Below, piece by piece: positions 8,501 through 15,123 of a stretch of DNA of 64,000 nt. The position numbers were made by a program, and so were the translations under genes. Origin of the DNA: Imperialibacter roseus. Lineage in GTDB: Bacteria > Bacteroidota > Bacteroidia > Cytophagales > Cyclobacteriaceae. The DNA is taken from positions 4,192,417-4,256,416 of the forward strand of contig NZ_CP136051.1 of NCBI RefSeq assembly GCF_032999765.1, written 5' to 3'. The notes beneath the pieces are model-generated. The model had not been told where the DNA came from. It worked only from the letters and a program-made list of their open reading frames with translations, and did not search any database. Positions within the stretch are counted from its first letter, which is position 1. Each line of letters starts with the position of its first letter.

Positions 8501-10350
8501 TTACAGCTACCTTCACTTTCTCTGAAGATGTCACTGGGTTTGATGTTGCTGACATTAATGTAGGCAATGGAACCGCTGGAAGTTTTGCAGCCACTAGTGC
8601 TTCGGTATACACCGCTGAAATTACCCCAACAACTGATGGAACCGTTACGGTTGATGTAGCGGCCAACATAGCTCAAGATGCCGCAACCAATGGCAATACA
8701 GTGGCCACGCAGTTTAGTGTAGAAGCAGATTTTACTGCTCCAACCATAACAGTCACAAGTCTGGTAGCAAATCCTGCCATGGGAGCATTTACAGCCACTT
8801 TCACTTTCTCCGAAGATGTCACAGGCTTTGAGCTAATGGACATCACCGTGAGCAACGGAACGGCAGGAAATTTTGCAGTAATTAGTTCCTCTGTATACAC
8901 CGCTGAAATTACCCCAACGGCTGATGGAACCATAACCATTGATGTAGCAGCCAACGCAGCAGAAGATGCCGCTATTAATGGCAATCAGGCCGCTGCACGA
9001 TTTAGCATGCTATTTGATGGTACAAACCCAACGGTAACAATAACCAGTAGCTTAAGTGTTTCAACGAAAGTGAATCCCATTCCCGTGACCATCACCTTTA
9101 ACGAAGAAGTAACGGATTTCACAGTGAGTGATATAGCTATTGGGAATGGTAGTGTTGCAAATTTTTCAACTTCTGATAATATCGTTTTCACGGCTAATAT
9201 TATTCCTGTCACTGATGGAGATATAACAGTTGATATTGCCTATGCAACCGCTCAGGATCTTGCTGGAAATAGCAATACAGCTGCCACAACTTTCAGCATC
9301 GCTTATGATAGCCAGATTGACCAGATCATCTGTCAGAACATCACCGTAGAGCTCGATGCTAACGGAACGGCTCCCCTTCAAGTGGACCAGATTGACAATG
9401 GTTCGTTAGACAGCTTTGGCATTGCCTCCCGCTCTATAAACATCACTTCTTTTAATTGTAGTGATGTGGGTGATAACAATGTCACCCTTACCATCACCGA
9501 TAACAATGGTAATCTAGGTACTTGTGAGGCTGTAGTTACTGTAGAAGATGCTATGGTCCCTACGGTTCTTACTCAAGATATTACTGTGGCACTGGATGTC
9601 AACGGCCAGGCCTCCGTTACTCCAGCTGATATTGATAATGGCAGCACGGACAATTGCGGAATAGCTACGCTGGTATTGGATGTGTCTTCTTTTGATATCC
9701 CTACCACAGAATCCACGACCGTAACACTAACCGTTACTGATGTTAATGGCAATAGTGCCGCTGCCACCGCCATAGTCACATTTAGTAAGGTGGCTCAAAG
9801 CATTGTATTTGATCCAATAGCAGATAAAAAAGTAGGGCAGGATCCCGTAGTACTTGAAGCTACCGGAGGTGGATCAGGATTGCCTGTAACCTTTTCGATA
9901 GTAACGGAACCCTCATCGGGAGTAGCTTCACTAGTTAATGGCGCCATCATTATAGAGGGTACCGGTTCGATAGTCGTTACTGCCAGTCAGGCGGGCAATG
10001 ACATTTTTCAGGCAGCAGAAGAGGTATCCCAATCCTTTGCCATTTTGTCCAGCGAATTGTTTCTACCCACCCTATTCACACCCAATAATGACCAAGCCAA
10101 CGATCGCTTCATTTTACGTGGCGGAGGAAGCGTAGCCAACATTGAGCTTCAAATATTTGATCGGGAAGGTAATCCTGTATTTAACTCACAAAGCACCACG
10201 GAGCTTTTCCAGTCCGGATGGGATGGAACAAATGAGGGCAAAGAACAACCGCAAGGGGCTTATGTCTGGGTAATCAAAGGTACTTTTCAGGATGGCAGCA
10301 CGCTATTAATCAATGGCAAGGATACTGGTATTATCAGGCTAGCACGGTAA
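5584..10350 (+). CDS. Giant type IX-secreted adhesin with PKD, propeller-like and Ig-like repeats and a gliding-motility C-terminal domain
   Basis: I choose the ATG at 5584 (1588 aa) because it begins a clean signal peptide, MKLGIIVWLLIVFFFASITV; the frame is open from an ATG at 5494. Domains in order: three PKD domains (each with a WSFGDGST/WDFGDGST/WNFGDGAT core), five repeats of about 53 residues containing SLAFSxDGTKMFVMG, a cadherin-like segment, six Ig-like repeats of about 95 residues (TFSEDVTGFDVADI and GTVTVDVAANVAQDAA types), two HYR-like repeats (CxNITVELDANG), one more Ig-like unit, and a type B gliding-motility sorting domain starting at LFLPTLFTPNNDQANDRF. It should be exported by the type IX system and displayed on the surface. 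The upstream PorP/SprF-OmpA gene is its likely partner. Adhesion is inferred. Confidence 0.9.
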   Translation: MKLGIIVWLLIVFFFASITVYSQRPPVKADFSETPSIGCDLPQTVSFTDLSENPDTWSWSFGDGSTSTLKNPNHTYTSAGRFDVRLFVQDTTNGDSDEITRTITIGGSIVEFKEADADFPYGCAPYLVNFIDESTTIASTIITDWLWDFGDGSTSEDQNPSHTYEKLGYHSITLTTTNSVGCINTITKTNFVQVVGPMVDFGTTSARQLDGPGAVTFQDQSFSGSPITSRLWNFGDGATTSTNPNPTHTYTTSGTFDVSLTISTLDGCPTTLKKSHYINTIPGAYDVSKAIFTGDHERFSVRFQESSPISLAFSADGTKMFVMGLIGREIKEYTLAMPWDVSTASYAGDAESLSISSQESTPTSLAFSSDGTKIFVIGYNGDNINEYALTIAWDVSTASYAGDTERFSVAAQESTPVSLAFSSEGTKMFVMGNDVQDINEYTLTTAWDVSTASYAGDGERFSVAAQESEARSLAFIGDGTKMFVVGVAGDDINEYNLTTSWDVSTATYAGNVERLSVLSQPVSLAFSADGTQMYVMNINSRNINQYSLAAPVITQAVANQAINDNETISLFAAITVADPNGDNVSATITLDDNAKGALTGTGLAGTGPYTLTSTDAASLQASLHALVFNPADNRVAFGNTETTTFTLAISDGSFSDTDSRTTVVASPIAPTIVWSSLASSPTNVFTITATFSEPVTGFTIGDLTVGNGTASDFVAISTSVYTATITPAADGTVTVDAAAGVAQDPGGVDNIAASQFSITADVAVPAITISSPVADPTNVAFTATFTFSEEVAGFDVADITVGNGTAESFTFTNASVYTAEITPTTDGTVTVDVAANVAQDAATNGNTAATQFSLEADFIAPTVTITSPAADPTNGAFAATFTFSEDVTGFDVADLNVGNGTAGSFAATGASVYTAEITPSADGTVTIDVRANVAQDAATNGNTAAAHFSVAADLTAPTLTITSPIANPTNGAFTATFTFSEDVTGFDVADINVGNGTAGSFAATSASVYTAEITPTTDGTVTVDVAANIAQDAATNGNTVATQFSVEADFTAPTITVTSLVANPAMGAFTATFTFSEDVTGFELMDITVSNGTAGNFAVISSSVYTAEITPTADGTITIDVAANAAEDAAINGNQAAARFSMLFDGTNPTVTITSSLSVSTKVNPIPVTITFNEEVTDFTVSDIAIGNGSVANFSTSDNIVFTANIIPVTDGDITVDIAYATAQDLAGNSNTAATTFSIAYDSQIDQIICQNITVELDANGTAPLQVDQIDNGSLDSFGIASRSINITSFNCSDVGDNNVTLTITDNNGNLGTCEAVVTVEDAMVPTVLTQDITVALDVNGQASVTPADIDNGSTDNCGIATLVLDVSSFDIPTTESTTVTLTVTDVNGNSAAATAIVTFSKVAQSIVFDPIADKKVGQDPVVLEATGGGSGLPVTFSIVTEPSSGVASLVNGAIIIEGTGSIVVTASQAGNDIFQAAEEVSQSFAILSSELFLPTLFTPNNDQANDRFILRGGGSVANIELQIFDREGNPVFNSQSTTELFQSGWDGTNEGKEQPQGAYVWVIKGTFQDGSTLLINGKDTGIIRLAR
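6463..7232 (+). repeat. Five tandem in-frame repeats of about 160 bases (propeller-like)
   Basis: Within the adhesin gene, units of about 53 codons recur, each containing GTKMFVMG-like and WDVSTASYAGD-like phrases. Nucleotide similarity is high between units two to four (for example GATGTTTCCAC and CTATGCTGG recur). The unit pattern suggests blades of a beta-propeller. Confidence 0.75.
7591..9309 (+). repeat. Six tandem in-frame repeats of about 285 bases (Ig-like)
   Basis: Units start at Pro-Thr/Ala-Ile/Val/Leu (PTIVWSS, PAITISS, PTVTITS, PTLTITS, PTITVTS, PTVTITSS). Units two to five are very close at DNA level: ACTTTCTCCGAAGATGT or near copies, GTAGGCAATGGAAC and ACCGCTGAAATTACCCCAAC recur. 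Such long near-identical blocks could recombine and change repeat number. Confidence 0.8.
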
Positions 10351-10556
10351 ACAAATGAAAGTTGTAAGGTTGAAAACGGGAAATTCTAAGAATACCTATA
10401 AAAAATACTTCAAGCGAGAAGCATTGAATCAATTTTGTTTTCCCTTACCGATGAGATATCAGTTTCACAAATTCATCCCACCCGAAAAATACAGATTGAT
10501 CCATTGTCCTTGATGCTGAGATAGTCGTGACGTGAGTCCTCTTCCCTTATTTTTCC

Positions 10557-10564
10557 TACCTTAG
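10557..10564 (+). promoter_or_regulatory. Possible -7 promoter element (TACCTTAG)
   Basis: TACCTTAG resembles the Bacteroidota -7 element TAnnTTTG and lies about 50 bases before the FMN reductase start. No clear TTTG is found 17-23 bases upstream. The rest of the 265-base gap before this gene shows nothing else I recognise. Confidence 0.3.
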
Positions 10565-10615
10565 CTCCCGAAACTTTTCATTTGGTTCCTTGTTGTAAGG
10601 AAAACGAATCGACCA

Positions 10616-11149
10616 TTGACCAACCCCATCACCATTATCGTCGGCACCAACAGGGAGCCCGCCAACTCCAGGCACATTGCCCAGCAGTATCTGGAGATAC
10701 TTGCCTCCAAAGGTGCATTGGCATCCATCATCGATCTTGCTGGCCTGCCCGAAGACTTTGTATTTTCGGCTTTATACAAAAACAATGGCAAAAATGAAGC
10801 CTTTAACCGCTTCCGGAAGCAAATGAAGGAGTCGCAGAAGTTTGTGTTCCTGGTGCCGGAATACAACGGCTCTTACCCTGGGGTGCTTAAAGCCTTTATT
10901 GACGGCATGGAGTACCCTGGCACCTTCAGAGGGAAAAAGGCGGCCCTGGTTGGCCTCAGCTCCGGCGGACAGGGTGGCGGACTGGCTGTGTCACACTTCA
11001 CCGATGTGCTCAACTACTGTGGCACTCATGTGCTGGCGTTTAAACCTAAGATGCCGTTTATAGAAAAGCACCTGGAAGGGCAGAAGATAACGAATAATGT
11101 TTACCTGAGGGACCTGGAACTGCAGGCCGAACAGTTGATTGGGTTTTGA
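10616..11149 (+). CDS. NAD(P)H-dependent FMN reductase family protein
   Basis: 177 residues with a flavodoxin-like fold. The phosphate-binding loop is IVGTNREPANSRHIA near the N-terminus, and FLVPEYNGSYPGVLKAFID (about 79-97) is the conserved flavin-contact and dimer segment of this family. GLSSGGQGGG follows at about 120. The frame has no suitable ATG at its start; translation probably begins at the TTG at 10616. The enzyme should reduce FMN or quinone-like substrates with NAD(P)H in the cytosol. It stands alone, transcribed toward the minus-strand division cluster. Confidence 0.85.
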   Translation: MTNPITIIVGTNREPANSRHIAQQYLEILASKGALASIIDLAGLPEDFVFSALYKNNGKNEAFNRFRKQMKESQKFVFLVPEYNGSYPGVLKAFIDGMEYPGTFRGKKAALVGLSSGGQGGGLAVSHFTDVLNYCGTHVLAFKPKMPFIEKHLEGQKITNNVYLRDLELQAEQLIGF

Positions 11150-11313
11150 GGGGCTTGGTTGCAAAGGGCTACACCCTTTGCAGCTTGCTTGCGCCCTTTC
11201 AGGGCTTGACATGCACTTGGATTCTTCACACAATCGGGAATAAGGCAAGCATCCTCCCAATTACCGAAGAAGGGTTCTGTATCATGAAATCTGTAGAAAA
11301 ATCGCCGTGCTCA

Positions 11314-11332
11314 GCCCCGACAAAGTCGGGGC
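11314..11332. terminator. Stem-loop between convergent genes
   Basis: Perfect 8-base arms GCCCCGAC and GTCGGGGC flank an AAA loop between the FMN reductase gene and ftsZ, which converge. No run of T follows on either strand, so it may be a bidirectional stem rather than a classical terminator. Confidence 0.4.
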
Positions 11333-11399
11333 ATGAGACAGCTCACAAAAGTTAGACAGGAATAAAACCTTTGCAATTATTAACTGTAAAACAAAAAAA

Positions 11400-12974
11400 C
11401 TAGTCCACGTTATCGTGCAGGAAGCGATTGTTGCCCAATATCTGATTGTCGTCATTCAGATTGAACTTCGAAATCTTCCTTTCAGATGAATGGGGTACAT
11501 CCTGCAGTTTAACTTTCTTCCTCATGTAAGCCGGCACTTCCAGCTTCTCTTTGAAAGAATCACTATCCAAAGTAGATGGGCTCTTCAGGTTAGCGAGCTT
11601 GCGCTCTCTTTCCCTTGCCTGCTCCATCAGCTCTATTTTCTTACTCATTTGATGGGCTGAACCTTCCAGCTCCTCAAGAAAGGCATCGCCCGGGTCAAGG
11701 TCGCTGCCTTCCACTACCTCGTACTCTTCTCCGAATTCGAACAGCCCTTTATCATCGTCGTCCTTCTTCTTAGGAGTTGACGGAGGAGTGTCCTTCTTCT
11801 TGAAGTCAAAAACATAAGACCTTTCTTCGGCTTCAGCTTCGTCCTCTTGTCTTATTTCATCTTTCAGCTTCTTGATGACCGGTTCGGTGATTGGCCTTTC
11901 AGGCTTTTTAGGTTGCTGCTCAAAAAGGTTAATCTGTTTGGCTCTCTCCAGATCGTGTATTTTTTTCTCTGACTTCTCCTCAAGTATTTTTGAAATAGAC
12001 GCCTGGTCAAAGCCTGTGGCAATGATGGTGACCCTGATGCAGTCGCCCAGCTCAGGGTCGACACCGTGGCCAAAGATCACTTCAGCGTCGTCGCCGGCGG
12101 CTTCCTGCATGTATTCGGTAATGGCAGTTAACTCATCCATTTGCAGCTCAGCCTGCTCGCCAGAAATGATGGAAAGCAAAATCTTCTGTGCACCAAGAAT
12201 ATTGGTATTGTTGAGCAGCGGCGACGAAATGGCTTCCTCAGCCGCACGAATAGCTCGGTTGTCGCCACTGGTCACAGCCGACCCCATAACAGCGGCTCCA
12301 CTGTTCTTCATCACCGTCTTCACATCTTCAAAATCGACGTTCACATAGCCCGGCACAGTGATAATTTCCGCAATGCCTTTGGCAGCAGTGGTCAACACAT
12401 TGTCGGCTTTGGAGAAAGCTTCAGAAATGGACTGATTGCCGTAAATCTCCCTCAGCTTGTCGTTGAGGATCACCAGTACGGTGTCGCAGTTCTCCTTCAG
12501 CGCTCTGATTCCCTCTTCAGCTTGCTGCGTCTTCTTTTTGCCTTCGAAAGCAAAGGGAGCCGTGACGATACCTACAGTGAGGATGTCCAGTTCACGGGCC
12601 ACTTTGGCGATAACGGGAGCCGCACCAGTGCCTGTGCCACCGCCCATGCCTGCGGTGATAAATATCATGCGGGTGTCCTCACTCAAGAGCTCCCGAATAT
12701 CTTCTTTACTCTCCAGCGCTGCGTTCTTTCCCTTTTCGGGGTTAGCACCTGCTCCAAGACCACTGGTCAGGTTGGCACCTATTTGCAGCTTGATGGGTAC
12801 AGGACTGCTATTGAGCGCCTGAGAGTCGGTATTACAAATGACGAACTCGACGTCTTTGATACCCTGGTTAAACATGTGGTTGACAGCGTTGCTGCCACCG
12901 CCCCCAACGCCGATCACCTTAATGATCGACTTATGATGCTGGGGTAGATCGAACTTGTATGCGTTTCCTGTCAT
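11400..12974 (-). CDS. ftsZ: Cell division GTPase FtsZ
   Basis: 524 residues. FtsZ polymerises with GTP to form the division ring. The nucleotide-binding motifs are clear: VIGVGGGGSNAVNHM at the N-terminus and the tubulin signature GMGGGTGTGAAP at about residue 110, with NTDSQAL and NDKL also in place. The globular part ends near 320 and is followed by a long charged linker (about 330-500) rich in Glu, Asp and Lys, which makes it longer than E. coli FtsZ (383 aa). The C-terminus ends in NNRFLHDNVD. It is the last gene of the division cluster, 66 bases after ftsA. Confidence 0.98.
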   Translation of the reverse strand: MTGNAYKFDLPQHHKSIIKVIGVGGGGSNAVNHMFNQGIKDVEFVICNTDSQALNSSPVPIKLQIGANLTSGLGAGANPEKGKNAALESKEDIRELLSEDTRMIFITAGMGGGTGTGAAPVIAKVARELDILTVGIVTAPFAFEGKKKTQQAEEGIRALKENCDTVLVILNDKLREIYGNQSISEAFSKADNVLTTAAKGIAEIITVPGYVNVDFEDVKTVMKNSGAAVMGSAVTSGDNRAIRAAEEAISSPLLNNTNILGAQKILLSIISGEQAELQMDELTAITEYMQEAAGDDAEVIFGHGVDPELGDCIRVTIIATGFDQASISKILEEKSEKKIHDLERAKQINLFEQQPKKPERPITEPVIKKLKDEIRQEDEAEAEERSYVFDFKKKDTPPSTPKKKDDDDKGLFEFGEEYEVVEGSDLDPGDAFLEELEGSAHQMSKKIELMEQARERERKLANLKSPSTLDSDSFKEKLEVPAYMRKKVKLQDVPHSSERKISKFNLNDDNQILGNNRFLHDNVD

Positions 12975-13040
12975 AACTATAGAAGTTGAGGTGTAGTCCT
13001 TTTGTCAGATGGCCCAAAGAAGCCCTCCGAAAAAAGCGAC

Positions 13041-14369
13041 CTATTCCATTTTATCGTCAAAATCATCAATCAACATTTTCTTTGTCTTCTCCAGCATATT
13101 GTTGAAGAAGTTCTTTGGTACAGTCAAGTCCTTGCGGCTAATTGACTTCCCTTGCACCGGCTTGTGCAACGATTTCTCATTGTACCGGTTTTCACGCTCA
13201 TCGAGGGCCCGGAAGCCACTCAACACCAAACCCACTGTGGTAGCATACATGGGGCTTTTCACTGTTTCCAGCTTGCCTTTGCCGAGGTGCTCGTTAGGAT
13301 AACCTATTCTGCTATCCATGCCCGACATGTATTCAAATAACTGCTGCACACATGCCAGCTGGCTACCACCACCGGTAACCACAATGCCCCCTGCCAGCTT
13401 GTGCTGGAAGCCTGAGGTAATGATTTCGGTGTGCACCATTTCTATGATCTCTTCCATGCGGGCTTCGATCACATGCGCCAGGTTCTTCACAGAAATTTCC
13501 TTGGGAGCACGGTTTCTAAGGCCGGGAATTGAGATAATCTCATTAGGGTTTGCCTCTTCAGCGATGGCTTTTCCAAACTTGGTTTTCAATAGCTCAGCCT
13601 GGTGTTCCATCACCATGCAGCCCTGCTTGATATCGGTCGTCAGTATGTTACCGCCGAAAGGAATTACTGCCGTGTGGCGAATGATATTGTCGTAGAAAAT
13701 GGCGATGTCTGTGGTACCGCCGCCTATGTCGACCAGGCAAACGCCGGCTTCTTTCTCTTCTTCGCTGAGCACTGCCAGGCTTGACGCCAGCGGCTCGAGG
13801 ATGAGGTTCTCGATCTCAAGACCTGCTCTGCGCACGCACTTATTGATGTTGTTAATAGCGTTCGTCTGTGCCGTGATCACGTGGAAGTCAGCTTCGAGCT
13901 TCACACCCGACATACCTACGGGATCTTTGATACCTTCCTCATAGTCGACGATGTAGTCCTGAGGCATCACGTGGATGATCTCGCTCCCTGGTGGGATCAC
14001 GATCTTGTACATGTCGTTGGTCAGGCGATTCACGTCTTCCACGGTGATCTCATCGTCGTTGGACTGACGGGTGATCGACCCATGGTGGATAGAGCTGCGG
14101 ATGTGCTGACCAGCAATGCCCACATTCACCACCCGGATGTCAATACCCGACTGCTCCTCTGCTTCAGCCACGGCCTTTTCTATGGCGCTCACCGTCTTGT
14201 CGATGTTGGTCACAATGCCACGGATCACCCCGTCGGAAACGGCCTTACCCATGCCCATCACTTCGAGCTTTCCATATTCATTTTTACGGCCGACAATGGC
14301 ACATATCTTGGTGGTGCCTATGTCGAGGCCAACAATAATTTTATCGTTTTGCATAGGAGTATTATTCAC
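13041..14369 (-). CDS. ftsA: Cell division protein FtsA
   Basis: 442 residues of the actin/hexokinase fold. The phosphate loops are VGLDIGTTKICAIVG (N-terminus) and CLVDIGGGTTDIAIF (about 205), with the adenosine motif IVVTGGGSQL at about 330. FtsA links FtsZ filaments to the inner membrane and recruits later division proteins. The C-terminal stretch KNFFNNMLEKTKKMLIDDFD can form the amphipathic membrane-targeting helix. The start overlaps the end of ftsQ by 8 bases, indicating tight coupling. Confidence 0.98.
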   Translation of the reverse strand: MNNTPMQNDKIIVGLDIGTTKICAIVGRKNEYGKLEVMGMGKAVSDGVIRGIVTNIDKTVSAIEKAVAEAEEQSGIDIRVVNVGIAGQHIRSSIHHGSITRQSNDDEITVEDVNRLTNDMYKIVIPPGSEIIHVMPQDYIVDYEEGIKDPVGMSGVKLEADFHVITAQTNAINNINKCVRRAGLEIENLILEPLASSLAVLSEEEKEAGVCLVDIGGGTTDIAIFYDNIIRHTAVIPFGGNILTTDIKQGCMVMEHQAELLKTKFGKAIAEEANPNEIISIPGLRNRAPKEISVKNLAHVIEARMEEIIEMVHTEIITSGFQHKLAGGIVVTGGGSQLACVQQLFEYMSGMDSRIGYPNEHLGKGKLETVKSPMYATTVGLVLSGFRALDERENRYNEKSLHKPVQGKSISRKDLTVPKNFFNNMLEKTKKMLIDDFDDKME

Positions 14370-15123
14370 AGACGATTTGGTCTTTATATTTCACGTTCAC
14401 TTTTTCGTAGGTATTCCAGCCTTTTTCGGGCAGGATTTTGGTATAGAAAATATGGAGTTTACTGAACTTCGTTTCAATGTCCTCCGCTTTTCCGAATTCG
14501 ATATATTGCCTGGTCACCTGAGGGTAGAGTATCATTTCCCCTCTTTTGTCCATCGAAATCTCTGCTATTTGCGCTTTCCAGAACTTGCTTGCTTCCAGAT
14601 AGCTCACCATTTCAAAGAGCCCTTTGCCCTGCTCGTCTTCCTCAATAGAAACTTTGTACTTTTTGGATGACGGTATTTTCACCAACACCACCCTGGCTGT
14701 GTAATTGTCCGAAAGAGGAATTACCTCCCCTGCATCGGTGATATAGGCACCAAAACCTCCGTTGTTGATGATTCTGGCAATAGGCTTTTTCTGCTTAATC
14801 TTCGCCTTTATATTGCCCCTCAAATCCCTGAACACCTCGGCCTCTTTCACAAAAGGGTGCTTCTCGATCTTCGTTTCAATATTCCTGAGGTTGATGTCAC
14901 CAGCGAATGATCCCGTCAGCACTTCGTTGCCCGGAGCATTGATCAGCTTCCTGATGTCATTCTCGTGGATGAAATAATTTCCCTGGCTATAGTCGATGTC
15001 GATATAGACTTCGCTGAAAGGCTTGTCCATTTGCTTTTTGCTAACAAACCCAATCAGTACGAACAGCAGGATGGCACCTGCCACGAAATACACGCCTCTC
15101 TTTATTTTTATTTTACGCAGCAT
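14362..15123 (-). CDS. ftsQ: Cell division protein FtsQ/DivIB
   Basis: 253 residues. A short basic cytoplasmic start (MLRKIKIKRG) leads into one membrane helix (VYFVAGAILLFVLIGFV, about 11-27). A POTRA-like region follows (IDYSQGNYFIHENDIRKLI to FVKEAEVFRDLRGNIKAKI), then a beta-rich domain. FtsQ bridges early and late division proteins in the periplasm. Identification rests on topology, the POTRA pattern and its place between murC and ftsA. It overlaps the upstream murG-murC gene by 11 bases and ftsA by 8. Confidence 0.92.
   Translation of the reverse strand: MLRKIKIKRGVYFVAGAILLFVLIGFVSKKQMDKPFSEVYIDIDYSQGNYFIHENDIRKLINAPGNEVLTGSFAGDINLRNIETKIEKHPFVKEAEVFRDLRGNIKAKIKQKKPIARIINNGGFGAYITDAGEVIPLSDNYTARVVLVKIPSSKKYKVSIEEDEQGKGLFEMVSYLEASKFWKAQIAEISMDKRGEMILYPQVTRQYIEFGKAEDIETKFSKLHIFYTKILPEKGWNTYEKVNVKYKDQIVCE

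Noticed and set aside
7407-9779. Long antisense ORFs across the adhesin gene
   Set aside because: They arise from the repeated, Ala/Thr/Val-rich coding sequence on the plus strand and are low-complexity shadows.
11146-11355. 69-codon ORF after the FMN reductase
   Set aside because: Covers a stem-loop and has no protein-like features; probably chance.
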